From Halosaccharopolyspora lacisalsi (GTDB lineage Bacteria; Actinomycetota; Actinomycetes; Mycobacteriales; Pseudonocardiaceae): a stretch of 64,000 nucleotides of DNA. This document shows, one piece after another, positions 28,337-36,144 of the stretch (position 1 is its first letter; each line of letters starts with the position of its first letter). The notes beneath the pieces were generated by a model. That model searched no databases and was not told the DNA's origin. It saw nothing but the letters and a program-made list of their open reading frames with translations. The position numbers were made by a program, and so were the translations under genes. The stretch is taken from NCBI RefSeq assembly GCF_014137975.1, contig NZ_JACGWZ010000002.1, positions 496,001-560,000 of the forward strand, given 5' to 3'.

Positions 28337-28631
28337 TGGAGCAACCTCCTGTCGAAGGAAACGAACGTCGGATCGAGACCACCGGCGTCATCGCACTGTC
28401 GACCAAGATCCTGGCACGCCCGAGCGCTGTGCGTACGCGGGGGCATCGACCCGCTTGCTCCCAGTCAATCGCATTTGCGGTGTGTCTGCTGTGAAGCTTG
28501 TCCTTGCTTGTTTTCGCGGGTGTTGTTGTGTGGTTTGATTTTAGCCAATACTGAAATTATGCATACTTCAAATATTAGCGTCTGCAATGTTTTCCGAGAC
28601 CAAACATCAGAGCTCCAGGTCTAGACCCCTG
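28337..28631. other. AT-rich spacer between moxR and the transposon cluster
   Basis: The leftmost part holds the moxR promoter region. From roughly 28500 to 28620 the base composition drops well below that of the neighbours (runs such as TTTGATTTTAGCCAATACTG), which marks foreign or relic DNA next to the Tn3-type end at 28632. I see no gene in it. Confidence 0.55.
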
Positions 28632-28662
28632 GGGGACCAATGGGCGGAAATCCGGCGTTAAG
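28632..28662 (+). repeat. Tn3-family terminal inverted repeat, copy 2
   Basis: Identical over 31 bp to the copy at 6305-6335, with GGGG outside and TAAG inside. The stop codon of the adjacent resolvase remnant (TTA at 28658-28660 on the + strand) lies within the repeat, so the resolvase gene ran right up to the end of the element. Confidence 0.82.
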
Positions 28663-28882
28663 CTCGGTGAGCGCTGGTCAGATGGCTGCAGAGGGTGGTG
28701 CGGGGCACTCCGTAGAGGTCGGCGATCTGTTGGACGATCCAGGCACGGGAGTCGTACTTGGCTTGAGCATCGGTGGCCTGCGCGGCCGACGGCTTCGGCT
28801 TACGACCACCTTTGCGACCCCGAGCACGGGCCGAAGCGAACCCTTCGCGGGTGTTGGCCTGGGTGATGTCCTTCTGGAACTC
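28658..28882 (-). pseudogene. Tn3 resolvase, C-terminal part of an interrupted gene
   Basis: The frame reads EFQKDITQANTREGFASARA, then RGRKGGRKPK, then WIVQQIADLYGVPRTTLCSH, the linker and helix-turn-helix of a serine resolvase. Its upstream end is cut at 28882 by the 55-bp palindromic element plus the transposon. The missing upstream codons are found 5.8 kb away at 34718-34770; joining the two restores GWMGYRILAAVAEFQKDI without a frame change. Confidence 0.85.
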
Positions 28883-28897
28883 GGGGTCTGAGTAGCA
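28883..28897. mobile_element. Left piece of a 55-bp palindromic mini-element (MITE-like)
   Basis: These 15 bases (GGGGTCTGAGTAGCA) and 34678-34717 together form a 55-bp element. Its 22-bp arms are perfect inverted repeats around an 11-base centre. It is flanked by direct repeats AACTC at 28878-28882 and 34718-34722. The GGGG ends and 5-bp duplication are Tn3-like, so it was probably mobilised in trans. Confidence 0.8.
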
Positions 28898-28940
28898 GGC
28901 CCCGTACTCCTGAAGCTGTCCTGAGGGGCAGAGTAGAGCG
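28898..28940 (+). repeat. Left terminal inverted repeat of the TnpI transposon
   Basis: The repeat begins GGCCCCGTACTCCTGAAGC and ends AGAGTAGAGCG. It is matched by the inverted right end at 34630-34672 at 40 of 43 positions. The tnpI stop codon lies three bases inside it. Confidence 0.88.
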
Positions 28941-28943
28941 GAA

Positions 28944-29906
28944 CTATTCGTCGGTGAGAAGTACCGAGTCGAGGGCGTGGGCGCGGTCGGCGGCCGAAGA
29001 GCGGGTGTAGACGCGGGTGGAGTCGAGTTTGGCGTGGCCCATGAGGTCGGCGACGGTGACGACGTCGACGCCGCCTCGTAGCAGTTGCGTGCCGAAGGTG
29101 TGCCGCAGTGTGTGTGGATGTACCCGTGCCTTGCCCGCGTGGGGGCCGGCGTCGTGCACGAGCCCGGCCGCTAGGGCAATGGCGCGGACGACGGTGTTGA
29201 CGCTGCGTACGCTCAGGCGTCCACCGCGGTGGTTGAGCCACAGCGCCGCTGACTCGCCGGCGGCGGGCCAGTCTGGTCGTTCGTCGAGCCAGACGCGCAG
29301 GGCCTCGCGGGCGGTACGGTGCAGTTGCACTTCGCGGTAGGTGCCGCCGTCGCGGCCCTTGCCAGCGCGCACGATGACCTTGCCTCGGCGGGTGGAGATG
29401 GGCACGTCGGTGATGTCGAGTTGGGCGAGCTCGTCGGCGCGCAGGCCTGTGTACAGCAGCACCAGTACCACTGCGCGGTCCCGTGCCGAGGGATGGCGTT
29501 GTACGGCGCGCAGGAAGCGGCGCTGTTCGCCTTCGTCGAGTGCTTGCGGCGCGGTGGCCGGTTGCTGCTCACGGCGGGCGAGCGGGCGGCCCAGCCCGAG
29601 GTGGTGGGTGTAGAAGTGGTCCAGCGCCGTGAGCATCGCGTTGATCGTGGTCGGCTTGGCCTTGCGGACGGTTTTGAGGTGGGCGCGGTAGTCGCGCACG
29701 GCGAAGTCGCGGGCGTGGGCCTCGGCCAGCGGATCACCGTCGAGGGTGGCGGTCTCGGCGAGCCAGCTCAGGAACCCGGCTACGCGGGAGGCATACGCAC
29801 GGCGGGCGCCGTCGGAGAGGTCGGCCCGTGCCAGCGCGGTCCGGTAGCCGGCAAGGACCCGGCTCAGGCGTGCGCCCGACGTTGTTGCGGGGAGGGGCTC
29901 AGCCAC
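28944..29906 (-). CDS. Tyrosine recombinase (TnpI-like cointegrate resolvase)
   Basis: A 320-residue site-specific recombinase. The N-terminal SAM-like core-binding domain spans residues 15-105 and the catalytic domain the rest. Catalytic residues are visible: R156 in YTGLRADEL, K183, the HxxR pair H265/R268 in HPHTLRHTFG, H291 in LMGHAKL, and nucleophile Y300 in STRVYTR. The gene sits at one end of the Tn3-family element with its start facing a cluster of repeated GATATCGGAAG-type sites. This supports a TnpI role in cointegrate resolution rather than phage-type integration. An operon partner is not seen. Confidence 0.9.
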   Translation of the reverse strand: MAEPLPATTSGARLSRVLAGYRTALARADLSDGARRAYASRVAGFLSWLAETATLDGDPLAEAHARDFAVRDYRAHLKTVRKAKPTTINAMLTALDHFYTHHLGLGRPLARREQQPATAPQALDEGEQRRFLRAVQRHPSARDRAVVLVLLYTGLRADELAQLDITDVPISTRRGKVIVRAGKGRDGGTYREVQLHRTAREALRVWLDERPDWPAAGESAALWLNHRGGRLSVRSVNTVVRAIALAAGLVHDAGPHAGKARVHPHTLRHTFGTQLLRGGVDVVTVADLMGHAKLDSTRVYTRSSAADRAHALDSVLLTDE

Positions 29907-29916
29907 GGGTCTCCCT

Positions 29917-30017
29917 GATATCGGAAGCGATTCGGTGACAGTGGAGCCTCGATACTACCCTGATATCGGAAGTGTCCTGCTAGGGTGGCTTCCGATATCC
30001 AGCGGTATCGGAATCGG
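29917..30017. promoter_or_regulatory. Putative internal resolution site for the tyrosine recombinase
   Basis: Four copies of a GATATCGGAA-type motif lie in 101 bases: 29917-29927 and 29962-29972 (GATATCGGAAG, direct), 29989-29999 (CTTCCGATATC, inverted) and 30004-30013 (GGTATCGGAA, direct). The inner inverted pair, 16 bases apart, resembles a tyrosine-recombinase core site and the outer copies resemble accessory sites. The position next to the tnpI start also allows autoregulation. Confidence 0.75.
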
Positions 30018-30052
30018 TGCCGTGTGGGGCGCGACAGGAGGTGCCAGCGCCG

Positions 30053-30313
30053 ATGCGTATTACCGCGGTCATCGTCGGCCTCGCGGTGGTGGTCGGCGCG
30101 GTCGGCTACTTCGTCGGAGGCCAGTGGATCGCTCCGATCCAGAACCGCGCAGTGAGCATCTGCGCTGAACTGGGCGGCTACGACAGTGGCGGCAGCGTGT
30201 CCTGGCGCGTGGGGGTCCCGGCCGGCTGGGTCTGTCACCACCCTGGAGGCCAGACCTTCCTGGGCTGGACCGCTCCCTTCGAGGAGTCCTACTACCACAC
30301 CCCTACCCGGTGA
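30053..30313 (+). CDS. Small membrane-anchored or secreted protein, transposon cargo
   Basis: An 86-residue protein starting MRITAVIVGLAVVVGAVGYF, a signal-anchor helix, followed by a short outer domain with two cysteines and tryptophan-rich strings (VSWRVGVPAGWVCHHPGG, FLGWTAPF). No family is recognised. It lies inside the transposon next to the resolution site and is transcribed toward a shared terminator. Compact size and lack of similarity to transposition functions make it a cargo gene of unknown role. An upstream in-frame start would include the repeat region and is less likely. Confidence 0.55.
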   Translation: MRITAVIVGLAVVVGAVGYFVGGQWIAPIQNRAVSICAELGGYDSGGSVSWRVGVPAGWVCHHPGGQTFLGWTAPFEESYYHTPTR

Positions 30314-30345
30314 TCTCTGGCTGATCGGTGAGGCCTCGAAAAACG

Positions 30346-30380
30346 TCTCGGGGCCGAGCAAGCTCTGCTCGGCCCCGAGA
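30346..30380 (-). terminator. Rho-independent terminator between two cargo genes
   Basis: TCTCGGGGCCGAGCA pairs perfectly over 15 bases with TGCTCGGCCCCGAGA across a five-base loop. On the minus strand the stem is followed by CGTTTTTC, a good U-tract for the secreted-protein gene ending at 30393. The convergent small gene ends at 30313, so the hairpin may serve both directions. Confidence 0.85.
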
Positions 30381-30392
30381 TAGGTGCGTAGG

Positions 30393-31493
30393 TCAGGGTC
30401 GTGTGCTGGTGGGGCGCGTTCCTACCGGACAGACGGGCCAGTCGGGAACGCAGATGACCCAGGCGGGATGGATGTCCTGCGTCGCGTCGGCGAAGATGCA
30501 GAACGTGCCGTGACACTGACCGGGGATGCGGTGGCCGCGTTGGCCTTGCAACTTGGCCCAGTCATTCCGGGTGTTGCCCGCGCCGGTGCGGATGTAGTTG
30601 CTGTACTGGAAGTTCGCCTGAAGCTTGAGCGCATCGGAAGTGCCGATCGTGAGGTACCGTTCGCCGGCTGGGTCATCGAAGGTGGTGTCCAGGTAAGCAT
30701 CCGGCATGGTCGACGACCAGTAATCGGCGTAGCTGCCGAAAAAGTGCTGGCCATCGTAGTTGTTGATGGCGAAGTCGTGCTCATAAGTGACGTTGGGACC
30801 GTGGCACTTGAGGTTGGCCAGGTTCGCAGGGGTCCAGCCGAAGTCCAGCGTCAGGTTCCGCAGGTTCAGGCCGTCGACGTTCATACCGATGGCGTCGCTG
30901 ACCGGTACGAAGTTCGGCGCACACTGAGCAGCGGTCGACGTGTCGGCTGTGCTCGTGCGGGTATTCGCCGTTGCGGGAGCGGTGGGTTGGGCCGTGCTAC
31001 CGCGTTGGAGCAAACGCTGGACACTGGCCGATTCGCGGGCACCAGAGACCTTCGCCCGCGTAAACGCGACCTCACCGTTCTTCAGAGCTTGCTGGGCGGA
31101 GACGAGCAGGCCTGTGGTGGCCGGCGCGGGATTCGCTTCGGCTCGTTCGGAAGCCAGCTGGGCGGCCAGCCCGTCTTGGAGCTGACGCCGGGCGGCCTCG
31201 GCGGCTCTGGGGCCGGCCTGCAGGCCAATCCCGACAGTGAGATCCGCGGGCTGGCCCGGAAAGACCGTGACCAGCTGCACCCTCCCCAGCGCAGGGTCGG
31301 ACAGATAGGAGCCGACCTCGGTGGTCGTCAACGGCTCCGAGAAACGCACCTGCAGCGGAGCACCTGTTGCCTCGGTCGGAGATTGCGGTGCGGCAGACGA
31401 AGGTGCGGACGACGTTGCTGTCGCAGGCACCGCCGCCAGGGACACAGCCAGTGCGGCGGCACCGACGACGGCGCCGAGACGATACGGACGCAT
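30393..31493 (-). CDS. Secreted protein of unknown function, transposon cargo
   Basis: A 366-residue protein with a clear Sec signal peptide (MRPYRLGAVVGAAALAVSLA, with a likely cut after VPATA). A low-complexity Ser/Thr/Ala/Pro stretch follows, and then an N-terminal region containing VTVFPGQPADLTVGIGL and a helical QLQDGLAAQLASERAEAN segment. The C-terminal domain is rich in aromatic residues and holds five or six cysteines (CHGTFCIFADA, WVICVPDWPVCPVGTRP), suggesting disulphides. No family is recognised. A GTG 15 bases upstream (31508) is an alternative start. It is convergent with the small membrane-protein gene and ends at a strong terminator. Confidence 0.7.
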   Translation of the reverse strand: MRPYRLGAVVGAAALAVSLAAVPATATSSAPSSAAPQSPTEATGAPLQVRFSEPLTTTEVGSYLSDPALGRVQLVTVFPGQPADLTVGIGLQAGPRAAEAARRQLQDGLAAQLASERAEANPAPATTGLLVSAQQALKNGEVAFTRAKVSGARESASVQRLLQRGSTAQPTAPATANTRTSTADTSTAAQCAPNFVPVSDAIGMNVDGLNLRNLTLDFGWTPANLANLKCHGPNVTYEHDFAINNYDGQHFFGSYADYWSSTMPDAYLDTTFDDPAGERYLTIGTSDALKLQANFQYSNYIRTGAGNTRNDWAKLQGQRGHRIPGQCHGTFCIFADATQDIHPAWVICVPDWPVCPVGTRPTSTRP

Positions 31494-31672
31494 CGTGAAG
31501 TTGTTCACCCCATGACAAGACGCTGTGGTATGTGAAGAAGTTTCACTACATCGGATCACCGCGTGGATAAATACCGCCATTGGAGTGATACATGTGCGTG
31601 TGTAGTGGAGAAGCACTGTGGAGCGGGGACTCGATATCCCTCCATGCTTCCACCACCAGGGCCTCCGGCGAG

Positions 31673-34586
31673 CTAGTTGGCCAGCTCCAGACATCGGTCC
31701 ATGTCCAGCTGAAAGCGTCCATAGGGGTTGATGTTGGACCAGAACAGCGGGCTCAGGGCGCGGCGCTCGTGGGGGCCGAGGAGTTCGTCCCAACCGGGGC
31801 TGTCGAGGACGTGTTGCAGCAGCAGGGTGTTGACGTGCACCAATGCCGACTGAAGTAGGTGCAGGGCGAGCATGGAGACTTCGGCGGACTCCCGATCAGG
31901 GCCGGTGAGCTCGCTGTTTTTACCGTAGAAGATCACGCCGTTGCCGGAGTTCCAGTTCTCCACGACCTGCAGCCCGCCGTGGATCTCGCGACGCAGGGCT
32001 TCGTCGGCGAGGTAGTCGCAGGCGAAGATGGTGCGCACCGCTCGGCCCAGTTCTTCCAGGGCTTGGTAAGTGGGGTGTTTGGGTCCACCGCGGGTGAATC
32101 GGCGCAGGATCGACTCGGATTCGGCCGTACCCAGGCGCAGTGCGGTAGCGTATTTGATCATTTGGTCGTACTGCTGGGCGATGAGGTCCCATTTGATCGG
32201 CCGGGTGGTCACCGGGCCCAGGTGGGCGTAGGCGACGCCCTCGTCGGGCTGGTACAGCCGGATGGAGCCGATGTTTTTCAGCCGGGGCAGCAAGCGGAAG
32301 CCGAGTAGTTCGGTGAAGGCGAAGCCGACCACCGACGCGCCGTGGGTGTCGACGTAGTTCGCGTCGATCTCGGCGGTGGTGCAGTGCCGCAGCAACCCCT
32401 CGATCATCGCCGCGACCTCCGAGGAGGAACAGCTTTTGAGCTGGGAGTAGATGCAGGTGTGCTGGCGTTCGACGTGCCAGTAGATCATCACCCCGGGTCC
32501 GCCGTAGCGCTGGTGCCACTCGGTCATCAGGTTCGACTCCCACGAGCCGAACTTCTTCGAATCCGACGCGCAGGCGGTGCCCTGGCCCCACCATTGCGGG
32601 TCACGGGCGTCGAACGTGGCGCCCACGAGCTTGGCCACGGCCGCCCGGAGATTGTCGCGGGTGAGGAAGTGCCGCCGCACGTGCCGCAGCTCGCGCTCGG
32701 TCTCGCCGTGGTCGCCGGTGGCCACGAGCTTACGGATACCGATATTGGTGCCCAGCGCGAACAGCACCAGCAGCAACCGGCGCCGCAGCGTGTCGCGGTC
32801 GAGATTCTCGCGGGAGGCCACCGAGGTGAATTCGCTGGTGAACTCGGTGAGGAAGTCAGCGTCTTTGAGGACGTCGAGCAGGTCCATCGTGCCCCACCGG
32901 CGGGTGACTTCCTCCTTGACCGCGGTCAGGGTGCGGGGCTCCGGTAGCGGGTCGAGTTTGGGCACCGTGGTCCACGGCTCGCCGCGGCGCCGCGTAATCC
33001 GCACTCCGCCGGTGGTGCCCTGGGCCAGGGCGGTGTCGTAGCGGTCCAGTGTCGCGGTCATGCGCTGCTTGAGGTCGGCGACGAAGGTCTCGGCCTCGCG
33101 GGGTTTGCGCAGCGCCTCGTAGTGCACGTCGCGGGTAGATTCGAAGTCGGCTGGCAGGTCGTCCTCGGGATTGCGCCACTGATTCCCGCCGGCCACGTAG
33201 ACCTCGCGGCGTCGCAGCGCCTCCCGCAGCGACACCAGCACGCACAGCTCGTACGGGATGCGCTCGATCCGGCCCTTCTCGTCGACCACCGCCTCACGCC
33301 AGGCTTTCGGCACCACTCCCTCGACCGGCACCGACTCCTCGCCAGCGTAGAAGCGGACCTTGCCATCGACATCGCGATAGCGCTGCAACAGCTCCAAAGC
33401 CTGCATGATCGGCCGGTAAGCGGTGTTGTTGCAGCGAAAATCCAGCGCGGCCAACAGCGGCGGCAACATCCGCCGATAGTGGTTCGAATACGAGCCCCGC
33501 AGCACCGTGCGCACCCGAGACCGAAACGCCTGCTCGGTGGCCTTGGCCTCTTTGACCAGCTCCTGCAGAGTCTTCTCGCCGACGACCGGATACAGCGGTG
33601 CGCACCTGCTCATCCGGCTGCTCCAGCGCCGTCTCGGCCATCCGAAACAAGATGCCCTCCTTGCCCCGCACCCGACGCAGATCGTCGGTGAGCTCGTGCT
33701 CGACCTTGCGATCCGCCTTCGTATTGATCTTGTGCACAAGTCTGATCAGCAGGTCCACCAGCGCATCAGTGATCTCGCTTTGGCGCATCCAACACAACGC
33801 CGCCAACAGCGTCAGCCGCACCTCGCGTGGAGAATCCCGCAGGTCGGACGGGTACGAGCGCATCGCCCGCGCCCGCCAGGCGGCCACCAGCTTCTCCGAG
33901 GCATCGGTGAACAACCCGTCCGGCAGCCCCAGCTGGCGCACCGCCGTCAGCTTGTCAATCTCGGCCAGCACCGTCTCCAACCCAACCTGGCCGGGATCGG
34001 CTTTCAACTCCGCCAACAGACCCCGACGCGAGGAATCCTCGTCGGCAACCAGCGCCTCCAGAGCGGCCACACACGCCTCGGGCAACCGCTCGACGGTGCG
34101 CTGGCAAAACCGCTGCTCGAACGTCGACCGAGCCGAGCCAATGATGCGGTCCAACCGGCCCGGCGGCTCGATCCCGTCGGCCCGACACCGCACCAACACC
34201 GCCTGCCGCAACCGGTCCTCACGCAGCTCGACCGGGCAGACCTCATCGGCCAACCACCCAGCCAGCTTGTCCTCATCACCCCGGGAGAACTCGCGGAAAC
34301 CGAACGCGGCCCGGACCTGCGCCCGATGCTCCTTGATCGACCGCGAACGCCACGAGTAGTGGCCGAACACCTCGGCATCCACGCCGACCTGCTCAGCGAC
34401 GTAGCCGACCGCTTGTGGTGGGACTTCCTCGGCATAGCGTGGGAACCGCGCCTCGATCTCGAAGAACTTCAGCAACAACGCGAACCCGAGCCGGGTCGCC
34501 CCGGACTTGTTGCCCACCAGACGCCAGTCATCGCCAGCCAGCGTCCACGACTCCACCAGTTCATCTGAGGCCCACTCGCGCTGCAC
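31673..34586 (-). pseudogene. tnpA: Tn3 family transposase TnpA with one frameshift
   Basis: Two adjoining frames make up a complete transposase of about 970 residues, close to the usual 950-1000. The N-terminal part runs from 34586 (MQREWASDELVESWTL) to about 33600. The C-terminal part resumes at [19 protein letters not shown] and ends at the TAG at 31673. One base gained or two lost near 33600 separates them. The DDE core is intact: [23 protein letters not shown] and [18 protein letters not shown]. The start lies 44 bases inside the right terminal repeat. A sequencing error or programmed slippage are alternatives to a true mutation. Confidence 0.88.
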
Positions 34587-34629
34587 ACGCGCACGCTATC
34601 GAGCCTCCAGGCCAGCATCTCACCGGGAT

Positions 34630-34672
34630 CGTTCTACTTTGCCCCTCAGGACAGCTTCAGGAGTACAGGGCC
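34630..34672 (-). repeat. Right terminal inverted repeat of the TnpI transposon
   Basis: Read from 34672 leftward it begins GGCCCTGTACTCCTGAAGC, matching the left end at all but three of 43 positions. The TAGCA duplication follows directly at 34673-34677. Confidence 0.88.
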
Positions 34673-34677
34673 TAGCA

Positions 34678-34717
34678 GGAGTACCGGAGGATCCTGTACT
34701 CCTGCTACTCAGACCCC
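34678..34717. mobile_element. Right piece of the 55-bp palindromic mini-element
   Basis: This completes the element begun at 28883-28897. The inner seven bases GGAGTAC finish the left arm, CGGAGGATCCT is the centre, and 34696-34717 is the 22-base right arm, the exact reverse complement of the reassembled left arm. AACTC follows at 34718-34722, repeating 28878-28882. Confidence 0.8.
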
Positions 34718-34800
34718 AACTCGGCGACGGCGGCCAGTATCCGGTAGCCCATCCACCCTTCGGCGGTGGTGGGGCTTGGGTGTGAACGACAGACGGCGCC
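34718..34800 (-). pseudogene. Tn3 resolvase, middle part of the interrupted gene
   Basis: The minus strand reads CRSHPSPTTAEGWMGYRILA then AVAE, matching the end of the resolvase catalytic domain, where relatives have a GKMFFNILAxxAEFE string. It joins the piece at 28658-28882 in frame once the mini-element and transposon are removed. Upstream of about 34800 the resemblance fades within the 224-bp repeated block, so the catalytic N terminus is already missing. Confidence 0.75.
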
Positions 34801-34994
34801 AAACTTCAACGCTCCTGATCGGAGACGCGGCCTGTCGGCGCGCTGAAGGACTGTGGGCCGGTACCGCAGATAGTGCGACCCTCCCCGCGGAACCATCCCA
34901 ATGGCGAAACCGCATCAGCCACCACGCAACGTCCACCAACACGAACACCACTTAGCGCACGATCCCGCACAGACGTTCCCCAGACCCAGGGACG
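34771..34994 (-). repeat. 224-bp inverted repeat, copy 1 (transposon end)
   Basis: Exactly identical, as the reverse complement, to 36921-37144. Its outer end (34951-34992, read leftward GGGTCTGGGGAACGTC to GCGCTAAG) looks like another Tn3-type terminus. The block includes a little resolvase-like coding sequence at its inner edge. With its partner it brackets the hydrolase and CGNR genes. Confidence 0.9.
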
Positions 34995-35190
34995 TTCCCG
35001 CCCGGAGGGTGAAAACGACGTTGTGCCGCACAGGAGATCGATTCCCGCCTGCTCGGTTCCTTTGGCGTGGTCTTCTTTGCGCCGTTCGCGAATGAATGCG
35101 TCCTTGGCCTCGACCAGTAGCGACAGGTCGGCAGTTGAGCAAGTGCCTCCGGGAGCGGCCCGCTCCACCATGACGACCGGCTGGACGCGA
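34995..35190. other. Unassigned spacer between transposon end and hydrolase gene
   Basis: A minus-strand frame from 35171 begins VERAAPGGTCSTADLSLLVE and continues into the 224-bp repeat. It might be the 5' part of a truncated gene, but I recognise no family. No other structure is evident. Confidence 0.3.
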
Positions 35191-36063
35191 CTACCGCCAG
35201 GTGCGGTCGAGGAAGTCGGCGATGAGTGGCGCGATCTGGCTCAGGTGGTCTTCGAGGGCGAAGTGGCCGGTGTCGAAGAGGTGCAGTTCGGCATCGGGCA
35301 GGTCGCGCAGATAGGCGCGGCCACCGGGTTCGGGGAAGAACGGGTCGTTGCTGCCCCAGGTGATGAGCGTGGGCGGGGTGTGCTTGCGCAGCCAGGCCTG
35401 CCAGCGGTCGTAGCGCTCGATGTTGGAGTGGTAGTCGAAAAGCAGCGCCAGCTGTGCTTGCTGGCGCTCCGGCTTGTCCAGGAAGTACTGGTCCAGGATC
35501 CAGCCGTCCGGGGCGATGAGTTCGGGCTCGGCCACACCGGTCTCGTACTGGCCGCGCGTGGTGGCCAGGGTGAGGAGGTCTCGAAGGGTGTTCTCGGCGT
35601 CGGGGTTGTCGGGGTGTTGGGTGAGCATGCTACGGGCGAGCTCGGAGAGCCCCTCCTCGTAGGCGTTGCCGTTCTGCACGACCAGCCCGGCGATCCACTC
35701 GGGGTGGCGTTCGGCGAGGCGAAAGCCGGTGGGGGCGCCGTAGTCGAAGACGTACATGACGAACCGGTCCAGTCCGAGCCGCTGGACGAAGCCGTCGGTG
35801 ACCTCGGCGAGCCGGTCGAAGGAGAAGGCGAAGTCATCCGGGGTCTCGGTGTGGCCGAACCCGGGTAGATCCGGAGCGATCAGCCGGTAGTGCGATCCGA
35901 GGACGTCGATGAGGCGGCGGAACTGGTGCGAGGCCGAGGGGAAGCCGTGCAGGAGCAGCAGCACGGGTGCATCCGCCCTGTCGGGCAGCGACTCGCGGTA
36001 GAAGACGCGGACACCGTCGACGTCGACGTGCCGGTGGGCGGTGCGCGTGATCCGATCGGACAT
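35191..36063 (-). CDS. Alpha/beta hydrolase (haloalkane dehalogenase/epoxide hydrolase type)
   Basis: A 290-residue alpha/beta hydrolase. HGFPSASHQF carries the HGxP oxyanion motif. The nucleophile elbow is VMYVFDYGAPTGFRL, with aspartate rather than serine, as in epoxide hydrolases and haloalkane dehalogenases. The catalytic histidine is in HLFDTGHFALEDH, and ITWGSNDPFF carries the usual acid region. The ATG at 36063 follows AAGGAG by eight bases. It is divergent from a CGNR regulator, with a perfect 25-bp palindrome between them, and both lie inside a pair of 224-bp inverted repeats. A detoxification role is likely; the substrate is unknown. Confidence 0.88.
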   Translation of the reverse strand: MSDRITRTAHRHVDVDGVRVFYRESLPDRADAPVLLLLHGFPSASHQFRRLIDVLGSHYRLIAPDLPGFGHTETPDDFAFSFDRLAEVTDGFVQRLGLDRFVMYVFDYGAPTGFRLAERHPEWIAGLVVQNGNAYEEGLSELARSMLTQHPDNPDAENTLRDLLTLATTRGQYETGVAEPELIAPDGWILDQYFLDKPERQQAQLALLFDYHSNIERYDRWQAWLRKHTPPTLITWGSNDPFFPEPGGRAYLRDLPDAELHLFDTGHFALEDHLSQIAPLIADFLDRTWR

Positions 36064-36092
36064 CGTGCTAACTCCTTAAGTGGTCGATAATC

Positions 36093-36117
36093 CATTAGTA
36101 CGTGACACGTACTAATG
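36093..36117. promoter_or_regulatory. Perfect 25-bp palindromic operator between hydrolase and CGNR genes
   Basis: CATTAGTACGTG and CACGTACTAATG are exact inverted arms around a single A. It lies 30 bases from the hydrolase start and 28 from the regulator start, in an AT-rich divergent promoter. A further CCATTAG half-site occurs at 36135-36141. It is the obvious target of the adjacent regulator. Confidence 0.8.
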
Positions 36118-36144
36118 CGTCAATAGACGAGGTACCATTAGCCT

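Larger units (their letters stand above)
28898..34672. mobile_element. Complete Tn3-family transposon of TnpA/TnpI type (5775 bp)
   Basis: Both ends are defined by 43-bp inverted repeats (28898-28940 and 34630-34672) that differ at three positions. The 5-bp direct repeat TAGCA on each side (28893-28897, 34673-34677) is the target duplication typical of Tn3 transposition. It carries a tyrosine recombinase (TnpI), a multi-site resolution region, two unrelated cargo genes and tnpA. The layout matches the Tn4430/Tn5401 group, which resolves cointegrates with a tyrosine rather than a serine recombinase. tnpA has one frameshift, so this copy may no longer be autonomous. Confidence 0.88.

Noticed and set aside
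26144-28624. A long + strand open frame of 826 codons
   Set aside because: It is antisense to the MoxR/DUF58/VWA operon and is rich in Pro, Arg and His as expected for a shadow frame.
28944-29906. Tyrosine recombinase considered as a phage or genomic-island integrase
   Set aside because: It lies within matched Tn3-type ends, next to repeated recombinase sites and with tnpA in the same element, and no attachment site or tRNA is nearby.
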